From: an uncultured Flavobacteriales bacterium
GTDB taxonomy: Bacteria > Bacteroidota > Bacteroidia > Flavobacteriales > Weeksellaceae
Assembly (NCBI GenBank): GCA_937973555.1
Contig: CALJKL010000006.1
Location: 1 to 30,120, forward strand
Reading direction: 5' to 3'
Length of the DNA stretch: 30,120 nucleotides
A program made the translations under genes and the position numbers. Every line of letters begins with the position of its first letter. Positions within the stretch are counted from its first letter, which is position 1. Shown here in pieces: positions 23,621-30,120 of the stretch. The notes under the pieces are model-generated. The model was not told the origin of the DNA, ran no database searches, and worked only from the letters and a program-made list of their open reading frames with translations.

Positions 23621-23655
23621 AAAAAAGCGTTTCAGAATTTCTGAAACGCTTTTTT
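23621..23655. terminator. Bidirectional terminator between the glycosyltransferase and secG
   Basis: A perfect 17-bp inverted repeat with a single unpaired centre base, its outer arms being A6 and T6, so it can end both the plus-strand recR unit and the minus-strand secG transcript. Confidence 0.88.
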
Positions 23656-23673
23656 AATGTATTTTAAAATAAA

Positions 23674-24006
23674 TTATTTCTTAGTTGCAGGAGAACTTGC
23701 AGGTTTCTGAACCGGTGCTTGTGGTGCTGAAGATTCTTTTTTAGCAGGTGCTTTAGATTCGTAGTTAGCGGCAGGTTTTGCAGTAAGTACTACGCTTAAA
23801 AAAATCAATGCTACAATAATAGTGGCCAATGTCCAGGTAGCTTTTTCCATGAAATCATTGGTTCTCTGTACGCCAAATTGTGCGCTAGATCCTCCAAAAG
23901 TTCCGGATAAACCTCCGCCTTTTGGGTTTTGTGCCATAATAATAATGATTAATAAAACTGACGCTATGATGATCAACACCATGAAAAGACTAAATATAGT
24001 GCTCAT
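23674..24006 (-). CDS. secG: Preprotein translocase subunit SecG
   Basis: The small accessory subunit of the SecYEG channel, 110 residues. Two membrane helices are visible: about 4-24 (IFSLFMVLIIIASVLLIIII) and 56-76 (TWTLATIIVALIFLSVVLT). The conserved loop QNPKGGGLSGTFGGSSAQFGV lies between, holding the GGGL/FGG SecG signature. The C-terminus from about 80 onward is an Ala/Pro/Lys-rich low-complexity tail (KAPAKKESSAPQAPVQ), common in flavobacterial SecG and probably unfolded. It is a single gene, convergent with the recR unit and divergent from the helicase gene across 184 bases. Confidence 0.95.
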   Translation of the reverse strand: MSTIFSLFMVLIIIASVLLIIIIMAQNPKGGGLSGTFGGSSAQFGVQRTNDFMEKATWTLATIIVALIFLSVVLTAKPAANYESKAPAKKESSAPQAPVQKPASSPATKK

Positions 24007-24028
24007 TTTCTTTTTTAAATTTGAGTGG

Positions 24029-24036
24029 CAAATATA
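24029..24036 (-). promoter_or_regulatory. Probable -7 box of secG
   Basis: TATATTTG on the minus strand ends 22 bases before the secG ATG. No TTG was seen at the expected -33 spacing. Confidence 0.35.
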
Positions 24037-24137
24037 AGGATTTTTGATAAATTAAAAAATTTATTTTCAATTCACTAAATGGCAACTTTAAACTACTTTC
24101 AATTCACTTTTTGTTCAAAAAAACATTTTTTAAATAC

Positions 24138-24168
24138 TTGCAGATGGCAATGCTTTTACCTATTTTTG
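24138..24168 (+). promoter_or_regulatory. Promoter of the UvrD/PcrA-type helicase gene
   Basis: TTG at 24138-24140 and TATTTTTG at 24161-24168 are 20 bases apart, fitting the TTG / TAnnTTTG consensus. The ATG follows 22 bases after the -7 box. Confidence 0.55.
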
Positions 24169-24190
24169 AAACTTAATTTTTACACAGAAA

Positions 24191-26515
24191 ATGGAGTATT
24201 TGAAAGGATTAAATGAACCTCAGTTTGAAGCAGTTACAACGTTGCAGGGGCCATTGATGGTTTTGGCAGGTGCGGGTTCTGGCAAGACTAGAGTGCTCAC
24301 TATGAGAATTGCGCACCTTATTACCAATGGGGTAGATCCTTTTCAGATTTTGGCGCTTACCTTTACCAATAAAGCTGCCAAGGAAATGAAAATAAGAATT
24401 GCAAAAGTGGTAGGTGATGGCAATGCCAAATCCTTATGGATGGGAACTTTCCACTCGGTTTTTGCAAGAATTCTTAGAAGTGAGGCAGAATATTTAGGAT
24501 TTCCTTCCAATTTTACTATTTATGATACTCAGGATTCCTTGAATGTTCTTAAAAAAGTACTGAAAGACCTGAATATAGATACAGAACTCTATAAACCTAA
24601 AAAAGTTCAGGCCAGGATTTCTGCCTACAAAAATAACCTTATCACAGTAAAAGCTTATTACAATAATCCTGAATTGATGGAGGCTGATGAAAGGGCCAAT
24701 ATGAAATATATGGGGCAGATTTATCAGAAATATGTAGAACAATGTTTCCGAAATGGAGCCATGGATTTTGATGATTTGCTTTTGAGAACCAATGAACTCT
24801 TAACACGTTTTCCGGAAGTTTTGGCAAAATATCAGGACCGATTCAGATATATTTTGGTGGATGAGTACCAAGATACCAATCATTCCCAATACCTTATTGT
24901 GAAGGCTTTAGCATCAAAATTTGAAAATATCTGTGTGGTAGGAGATGATGCGCAGTCTATTTACTCATTCCGTGGAGCCAATATTTATAATATTTTGAAT
25001 TTCAAAAAAGATTATCCTGATGCCAAAACGGTTTCCTTGGAGCAGAATTACCGTTCTACTCAAAACATCGTCAATGCGGCAAATGTGGTCATAGCCAAAA
25101 ATAAGGAGCAGTTCAAGAAAAATGTTTTCAGTGCCAATGAAATTGGAGATAAAATTAAAATTTTTCGGGCGCTTTCAGATGCAGATGAAGCCAATTTTGT
25201 GGCCAATAACATTTGGGAGCAGCACAATTCCAATCAAAGAAAATTTACAGATTTTGCCATCTTGTACAGAACCAATTCGCAGACGAGAGCCTTTGAAGAT
25301 GCTTTGAGGAGGAAGAATATTCCGTACCGCGTGTATGGTGGATTAAGTTTTTACCAAAGAAAAGAAATCAAGGATTTGGTGGCTTATCTAAGGCTTTTGG
25401 TGAACGAAAACGACAGCGAAGCTCTTATGAGAACCATCAATTATCCTGCCCGTGGAATCGGTGAAACCACTCAGAATAAACTCATCGTTTTTGCAGATTC
25501 TCAAGATATTTCTGTGGCGAAATTGTTGGATAACTTAGGAATGTATGCCCCTCAACTGGGGTTCAATAATGGAGTACTTTCTAAACTGGCTGATTTTTGG
25601 GCGATGATTAAGGCTTTTCAAGTAATGCTGAAAACCGAAAATGTGTATACTGTAGCCATGGAAGTGGCACAGCGAAGTGGACTCATTAAATTTTTGAAAG
25701 ACGACCAAACACCTGAAGGCATCTCGCGAGTAGAAAACGTGCAGGAGCTTATGAACTCTATGCAGGGTTTTATTGATGAACAAAAGCAATTGGAGGATGG
25801 AGATCCTTCACTTTCTAATTTCTTGGAAAATATTGCGCTTTCTACCGATCAGGATAAAAAAGATGATGATGAAGACAAAGTATCTTTAATGACCATTCAC
25901 CTTTCCAAAGGATTGGAGTTTCCGGTGGTGCATTTGGTAGGCTTGGAAGAAAATCTTTTCCCAAGTTTTATGAGTTCTTCTACTCGTGAAGAACTAGAGG
26001 AAGAAAGAAGATTGTTCTATGTAGCGCTCACCAGGGCAGAGAAACAAGCATTTTTCTCTTATGCAGTATCCAGATTTCAATGGGGTAAAATTACCGATGC
26101 CGAGCCTTCTCGCTTCCTGAGTGAAGTGGATGAAGAGTATATAGAATTCATCAATCCAGCAGTAGAAAGCAGATTTATGAATAAATCAGGATTAAGTTCT
26201 TCCATATTCGATGGTGACTTTTCTGGCCCAAGATTTGTTAAGAAAGAAGAGAAAAAGAAGTTTAGTTCTTCATCACAGCCATTGTCAACACCGAAAAACC
26301 TAAAGCCTGTGGCCTCTGCAAAAATTATCAATCCAAGTGGGAGTTCTTCGCAGGATATTGAAGTAGGAGACAGGGTTCGTCATGATAGATTCGGAGTAGG
26401 AGAAGTGATTTTCTTAGATGGTACAGACCCTGAAAATATTAAAGCCAAAGTAAAATTTGCCACTGAAGGAGAAAAAAACCTGATTCTGAAGTTTGCCAAA
26501 CTCACTAAAATTTAA
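24191..26515 (+). CDS. UvrD/PcrA-type DNA helicase
   Basis: A superfamily 1A 3'-5' helicase of 774 residues, used in nucleotide-excision or mismatch repair and clearing of protein-DNA blocks. Motifs in order: Q motif LNEPQFEAV, Walker A GAGSGKT (27-33), TFTNKAAKEM (Ia), Walker B DEYQDT (about 224), GDDAQSIYSFRGA (III), QNYRST (IV), VSLMTIHLSKGLEFP (V) and VALTRAEKQ (VI). The C-terminal VGDRVRHDRFGVGEV (about 730) is the Tudor-like domain that links PcrA/UvrD to RNA polymerase. A Ser-rich linker precedes it. UvrD and PcrA cannot be told apart here. It is followed after 26 bases by an unrelated exported protein. Confidence 0.94.
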   Translation: MEYLKGLNEPQFEAVTTLQGPLMVLAGAGSGKTRVLTMRIAHLITNGVDPFQILALTFTNKAAKEMKIRIAKVVGDGNAKSLWMGTFHSVFARILRSEAEYLGFPSNFTIYDTQDSLNVLKKVLKDLNIDTELYKPKKVQARISAYKNNLITVKAYYNNPELMEADERANMKYMGQIYQKYVEQCFRNGAMDFDDLLLRTNELLTRFPEVLAKYQDRFRYILVDEYQDTNHSQYLIVKALASKFENICVVGDDAQSIYSFRGANIYNILNFKKDYPDAKTVSLEQNYRSTQNIVNAANVVIAKNKEQFKKNVFSANEIGDKIKIFRALSDADEANFVANNIWEQHNSNQRKFTDFAILYRTNSQTRAFEDALRRKNIPYRVYGGLSFYQRKEIKDLVAYLRLLVNENDSEALMRTINYPARGIGETTQNKLIVFADSQDISVAKLLDNLGMYAPQLGFNNGVLSKLADFWAMIKAFQVMLKTENVYTVAMEVAQRSGLIKFLKDDQTPEGISRVENVQELMNSMQGFIDEQKQLEDGDPSLSNFLENIALSTDQDKKDDDEDKVSLMTIHLSKGLEFPVVHLVGLEENLFPSFMSSSTREELEEERRLFYVALTRAEKQAFFSYAVSRFQWGKITDAEPSRFLSEVDEEYIEFINPAVESRFMNKSGLSSSIFDGDFSGPRFVKKEEKKKFSSSSQPLSTPKNLKPVASAKIINPSGSSSQDIEVGDRVRHDRFGVGEVIFLDGTDPENIKAKVKFATEGEKNLILKFAKLTKI

Positions 26516-26541
26516 ATTCAACCAAAAAATATAATATTATT

Positions 26542-27468
26542 ATGAAAAAAATTTCTATTATCAGTTTATTGCTAGTGGTAGTTGCTTCTTTTGCTCAAAC
26601 TTATACCATAAAACTAAATCTCAAAAAAGGTGAAACATATTCTTCGCTTATAGATGTTAAAATGGATATGCTTCAAAAAGTAATGGGGCAGGAAATTCCT
26701 ATAAAAATGAATCTTTCAGTGGCTTATTCTTATAAAGTATTAGGAATAGATAAGGATCTTTATACATTAGAAGGGAAATATAATTACATAGGTAATAATG
26801 TGGAAGCGATGGGGCGAAATATGAAAATGGCATCCAATACTAATGATGAAAACCCTATCAACAAAATGTTTGCAGGAATGATTAACGTGCCTTTTACCTT
26901 AAAGGTGAAAGATAATGGAGATGTAGCAGGTGTTGAAGGATATGAAAAAGTGGTAGAAGCAATGAAAAATGCTTTGCCGGAAAATATGCGCGAAATGCTT
27001 TCAAAAGAATTTGGAAAATCTTTTTCTAAAGATCAGGTAGCTCAGAGTTTAAAATCTGCTTTTTTTGCTATTCCGCCAAAGGCTGTAAATGTTGGAGATA
27101 CTTGGGATGCTGTTTATACGGCACAAAATAATGGAGTAGAAATGCTGAATAAAATGAGCTGTAAACTAGAATCAGTAGATAAAAAGTCTTATAAAATTTC
27201 CTATACCGGTAACTTAGCAGCAAAAGAGGGAGGCTCTGTAGAACAAAACGGGATGAAAATGGATGTTAAAAAAATTGACGGTAAAATGGATGGTAGTCTT
27301 GTGTTGGATAAAGATTCTGCTTGGGTAAAAAATAACGATAGCAAAGGCAAAATAAATATGCAAATGGAAATGAAAATGGGTGATCAAACCGTTCCTATGG
27401 AAAGTATGGTTGATATGATAGCAGTAGCTACTGATGCTTCTATGCCAAATTTGTCTACAGGAAAATAA
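26542..27468 (+). CDS. DUF6263-like exported protein of unknown function
   Basis: A 308-residue protein with a signal peptide (MKKISIISLLLVVVASFAQ, cut before TYTIKL) and no lipobox Cys. The body alternates beta-strand and loop, with TYTIKLNLKKGETYSSLID after the signal, FFAIPPKAVNVGDTWD in the middle and VPMESMVDMIAVATDASMP near the end, a layout I associate with DUF6263. It is rich in Met and Lys, with the clustered stretch INMQMEMKMGDQ close to the C-terminus. It probably acts in the periplasm or outer membrane. It lies 26 bases behind the helicase gene and may share its transcript; the tie is positional only. Confidence 0.75.
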   Translation: MKKISIISLLLVVVASFAQTYTIKLNLKKGETYSSLIDVKMDMLQKVMGQEIPIKMNLSVAYSYKVLGIDKDLYTLEGKYNYIGNNVEAMGRNMKMASNTNDENPINKMFAGMINVPFTLKVKDNGDVAGVEGYEKVVEAMKNALPENMREMLSKEFGKSFSKDQVAQSLKSAFFAIPPKAVNVGDTWDAVYTAQNNGVEMLNKMSCKLESVDKKSYKISYTGNLAAKEGGSVEQNGMKMDVKKIDGKMDGSLVLDKDSAWVKNNDSKGKINMQMEMKMGDQTVPMESMVDMIAVATDASMPNLSTGK

Positions 27469-27493
27469 AAAATCATACTACATTATAATAATT

Positions 27494-27520
27494 GGTGCAT
27501 CCAAAAGGGTGCACTTTTTA
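27494..27520 (+). terminator. Terminator after the DUF6263-like gene
   Basis: GTGCATCC pairs with GGGTGCAC (one G-U) around an AAAA loop, followed by five T. It lies 26 bases after the stop. Confidence 0.75.
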
Positions 27521-27531
27521 TTTTCCAAAAC

Positions 27532-27567
27532 CTTCTAACCTCCAACTTCTAACATACATCTTCCAAC
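27532..27567 (+). repeat. Imperfect 14-base tandem repeat upstream of polA
   Basis: CTTCTAACCTCCAA (27532) is followed by CTTCTAACATACAT (27546) and a partial CTTCCAAC (27560). The array is directly upstream of the polA -7 box and after the preceding terminator. It is a short, degenerate pyrimidine-rich array with no coding potential. Confidence 0.5.
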
Positions 27568-27575
27568 TTTTTTAT

Positions 27576-27583
27576 TACCTTTG
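27576..27583 (+). promoter_or_regulatory. Probable -7 box of polA, very close to the start codon
   Basis: TACCTTTG fits TAnnTTTG and ends five bases before the polA ATG, so transcription may start at or next to the start codon. No -33 TTG at the proper spacing. Confidence 0.3.
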
Positions 27584-27588
27584 CTTTT

Positions 27589-29588
27589 ATGACAAATACT
27601 GCCGATAAAAGACTTTATCTCATCGATGCTTATGCGATGATTTTCCGTGGCTATTACGCACTTATCCGAAATCCAAGGTTAACGAGCAAAGGACTCGATA
27701 CTTCAGCCATTTTCGGATTTACCAACTCATTAATTGAATTGATCAGAAAGGAAAAACCCACGCATTTGGCAGTAGTTTTTGATGTGGGAAAACAAAATGT
27801 AAGAAACGGAGATTTTGCCGAATATAAAGCCAATAGAAGTGAGACGCCCGAAGCCATCAAAGTAGCGGTTCCATATATTCATAGAATTTTAGAGGCGATG
27901 CATATTCCTATTTTAGGAGTAGAAGGTTACGAAGCAGACGACGTTATTGGTACCATTGCATGCAAGGCAGAAGCTGAAGGATATACCACTTTTATGGTAA
28001 CTCCGGATAAGGATTTTGCCCAATTGGTAACAGATAATATTAAGATTTACAAACCTGGCTTGAAAGGTGGTGATGTAGAAATTTTAGGCGTGGAAGAAGT
28101 AAAAGCCAAATATGAAATAGAACATCCCAAGCAGGTGATAGACTTTTTGGCAATGATGGGAGATGCGGTAGATAATATTCCTGGTTTGGAAGGGGTGGGC
28201 GAAAAAACTGCGATGAAATTCCTGAAAGAATATGGCAGCATAGAAAACCTCTTGGCCAATACCGATAAACTGACCGGCAAAATCAAAGAAAAAATAGAAA
28301 ACTCTGCCGAAAGAGGAATTATGTCCAAAAAACTGGCAACCATCATTTGTGATGTTCCCGTAGAATTTCATCAAGAACAATATGATTTGGAAACTCCTGA
28401 TTTCGAAAAGGTAAAAGGGGTTTTTGAGGAAATAGAGTTCAGAAGATTGTATGAAAATCTTTACCGTGCTTTTGCATTGCCTAATGCTGCAGATGTCAAT
28501 TTAACTGTAGTGGAAACAACTGAAACCGTCAATAATAAAACCATAAAAGAACAGGTAGTTCAGCTAGATTTGTTTGCCAATTTCGAAGAACTAGAACAGG
28601 CCACTTCTACCAAAAAAACGGTAGCAGATAATGACCATCTTTATCAATATATAGATAATCCGAAAGCACAAAAAATATTGGTTCAAAATCTTTTGAAACA
28701 ACCAGCCGTTTGTTTTGATACAGAAACCACTTCGCTCAATGAATTGGAAGCTGAATTAGTGGGCATAAGTTTTTCTTATAAGAAAGGCTTGGCGTATTAT
28801 ATTCCGCTTTCCGAAAATAGGGATGAGGTATTGGAAACATTAGAAATTTTCAAACCGTTTTTTGAAAGTGAAACTGTAATGAAAATTGCCCACAACCTGA
28901 AATTCGATTATAAAATCCTTCACCAATATGGAGTAAGCATCAAAGGAACTCTTTTTGATACCATGATTGCACACTATCTCCTTAATCCTGATGGTAGACA
29001 TGGGATGGATTATCTTTCTGAGGTGTATCTGGATTACAAACCGGTTTCTATTGAAACACTTATTGGGAAAAAAGGGAAAAACCAAGGAACTTTTAGGGAT
29101 GTAGACCTTAAAGATGCCACAGAATATGCAGCTGAAGATGCAGATGTTACTTTCCAATTGTATGAACTGTTTGCGCCTCAACTCAAAAAAGAAAATCTAG
29201 AAGAGTTGTTCTATAAAGTAGAAATGCCTTTGATGGAAGTCTTGGCGAAAATGGAATTGGTAGGGGTTTCTCTAGATGAAGAATGGCTGAAGCAGGAATC
29301 AATAGACTTAGAAAACGATTTGAAAAATCTAGAAACCAAGATATTTGAACTCTCTGGAGAAGAATTTAACATGAATTCACCCCGCCAGTTGGGAGAAGTT
29401 TTATTCGAAAAACTACAATTAGACCCTAAGGCCAAAAAGACCAAAACCGGGCAATATGCTACTTCGGAAGATGTATTACAGAAATTGGCTTCCAAGCACG
29501 AAATCATACAATATATTCTAGAATATAGAACATATCAAAAATTGAAGTCTACCTATGTAGATGCATTGCCAAGTCAGATAGAAAAAAC
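27589..29588 (+). CDS. polA: DNA polymerase I, 3' part lost at a chimeric junction
   Basis: Repair and Okazaki-fragment polymerase. The first 290 or so residues are the 5'-3' exonuclease domain (LYLIDAYAMIFRGYYA, GYEADDVIGTIA, MMGDAVDNIPGLEGVGEKTA). The 3'-5' exonuclease domain follows with catalytic D377 and E379 in CFDTETTS, IAHNLKFDYKIL and YAAEDADV, so proofreading residues are present. The polymerase domain begins around residue 590 but stops being PolA-like after SQIEKT (about residue 667); the family continues for a further 250-300 residues (TGRLSS, nucleotide-binding helix, catalytic Asp pair). The reading frame runs 24 more foreign residues to a stop at 29662-29664. The truncation coincides with the GC-rich tail and is judged an artefact. 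Confidence 0.93.
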
Positions 29589-29622
29589 GGTCGGCCAAGG
29601 CCAACAACTGTGCGCCTTCATC

Positions 29623-29811
29623 GAACCGGTCTCCGACGATGCGCATATCCGATCGCTCGCCTAGAATTTCCCGCAGGCGGCCGAAGAAATCCGACCGATA
29701 GCGCGACAGCTCCTGCACGCGCTGCGCCAGGGCGATGTTGAGTCGCGAGCCGAGGTCGGCGATCTTCGTCTGGCTTTCGCGATCGCGTTTTTCCGAGGCA
29801 TCGAGCGCTTC
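29623..29811 (-). CDS. MotB/OmpA-like coiled-coil protein fragment (foreign)
   Basis: About 63 residues in frame, from EALDASEKRD to MRIVGDRF. The RVQELSRYRSDFFGRLREIL segment and the VGDRF end are what I recall from alphaproteobacterial MotB-like/peptidoglycan-binding proteins encoded beside ExbB/MotA-like genes. Such proteins continue after VGDRF with an OmpA-like beta-strand (FQSEVLF), which is missing. The preceding membrane segment is missing as well. It is therefore an internal fragment with both ends replaced. It is not a functional gene of this organism. Confidence 0.6.
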
Positions 29812-30120
29812 CTCCAGCGCTGCGATCTGCTGCGCGATGGTGTTGGGGATCTGATTCTGAGCAAGGAGTTCGCTGATGGAGCCTTTCTGGCCTTCGGCGG
29901 ACGAACCGTTGTCACCCCAGATATACAGAATGATCGTGTTGTCTCGTTGCCCGGTCTGATCGAGGTAATCCACGACCTTCCCAACCTGCACGTCAGTGTG
30001 TTCTGCGAAACCGGCGAAGACTTCCATGAGGCGAGTCTGGAAGGCGCGTTCAGATTCCGGAATGCTGTCCCACGCAGGCATGGTGGTATCACGGGGAGTG
30101 AGTTCTGTGTTGGCAGGAAT
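29809..30120 (-). CDS. Arylsulfatase fragment (foreign), open at the right edge
   Basis: About 104 residues of a sulfatase reading in from the window edge: PANTELTPRD, MPAWDSIPESERAFQTRLME, GFAEHTDVQVGKVVDYL, and the metal-binding YIWGDNGSSAEGQKGSISEL block. The Asp and Asn of GDNGSSAEG are part of the calcium site of type I sulfatases. After QQIAALEE the frame switches to the coiled-coil fragment, where real sulfatases continue with a Gly-rich loop. The N-terminal part with the CxPxR formylglycine site is outside the window. Confidence 0.75.

Larger units (their letters stand above)
29589..30120. other. Foreign GC-rich tail, likely assembly or amplification chimera
   Basis: From about base 29589 the sequence changes abruptly from AT-rich to GC-rich (many gcg, cgc, cgg triplets) and polA stops making sense. 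The tail encodes pieces of two unrelated proteins in one continuous minus-strand frame, fused inside codons, plus about 33 bases (29590-29622) that fit neither. This suggests at least three joins. The polA break removes the active site of a housekeeping enzyme, which argues strongly for an artefact over gene transfer. Confidence 0.85.

Noticed and set aside
29518..30081. Apparent single 187-codon minus-strand gene at the right end
   Set aside because: It is an in-frame fusion of a sulfatase piece, a coiled-coil piece and antisense polA sequence; the parts were annotated separately as a chimera.
29661..30092. Overlapping 143-codon minus-strand frame in the GC-rich tail
   Set aside because: An Arg/Ser/Pro-rich shadow frame of the sulfatase and coiled-coil fragment, as expected from GC-rich coding DNA.
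1..30120. tRNA genes, CRISPR arrays, insertion sequences, prophage
   Set aside because: No cloverleaf-like GC-rich islands, regularly spaced direct repeats, transposase motifs or phage genes were seen; the only compositional break is the chimeric tail.

Overview
The window looks like a chromosomal stretch from a member of the Bacteroidota, class Flavobacteriia, probably the Chryseobacterium/Cloacibacterium group (Weeksellaceae). The evidence is the AT-rich composition, the near absence of Shine-Dalgarno sequences, many copies of the Bacteroidota -7 box TAnnTTTG just upstream of genes, and flavobacterial gene content such as DUF5916, DUF3108, DUF6263, an asparagine synthetase B and an agmatine deiminase/N-carbamoylputrescine amidase pair. 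The genus is an inference from protein style, not from a marker search. No tRNA, rRNA, CRISPR array or insertion sequence was seen.

Layout. 1-2204 (minus): tyrosine catabolism, hmgA followed by hppD, with hppD cut by the left edge. 2388-4318 (minus): aguB-aguA, the agmatine-to-putrescine route. 4415-6085 (minus): asnB. 6305-7510 (minus): RsmB-type rRNA methyltransferase, divergent from a small YjdM/PhnA zinc-ribbon gene (7614-7946). 8135-9073 (minus): an orphan ABC ATPase. 9175-9828 (plus): a YceI lipoprotein. 9960-10970 (plus): pheS. 11034-14330 (minus): a DUF5916 outer-membrane protein and a DUF3108 protein. 14587-15989 (plus): a TrxR-like ferredoxin-NADP reductase with its 2Fe-2S ferredoxin. 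16021-20485 (minus): a five-gene photolyase/cryptochrome operon. 20623-22065 (minus): pepD. 22174-23578 (plus): recR and a family 2 glycosyltransferase. 23674-24006 (minus): secG. 24191-27468 (plus): a UvrD/PcrA helicase and a DUF6263 protein. 27589-about 29588 (plus): polA, cut short.

The most interesting region is 16021-20485. Three different photolyase/cryptochrome-superfamily flavoproteins are packed with two small conserved partner genes (DUF2805/TIGR03643 and DUF2256) into one unit whose genes overlap or lie two bases apart. One flavoprotein belongs to the FeS-BCP/PhrB-like family but has none of the cysteines needed for the [4Fe-4S] cluster. Another lacks the N-terminal antenna domain and carries an unusual C-terminal domain instead. 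The third appears to have lost the usual FAD-proximal tryptophan. A 49-residue DUF2256 gene lies hidden between two of the large genes. I read this as a light-dependent DNA-repair or photosensory island.

The right end, from about 29589 to 30120, does not belong to this genome. It is GC-rich, breaks polA inside its polymerase domain, and is itself a mosaic of a MotB-like coiled-coil fragment and an arylsulfatase fragment, both of proteobacterial style, on the minus strand. The simplest explanation is an assembly or amplification chimera, and coordinates beyond 29588 should not be read as biology of this organism.
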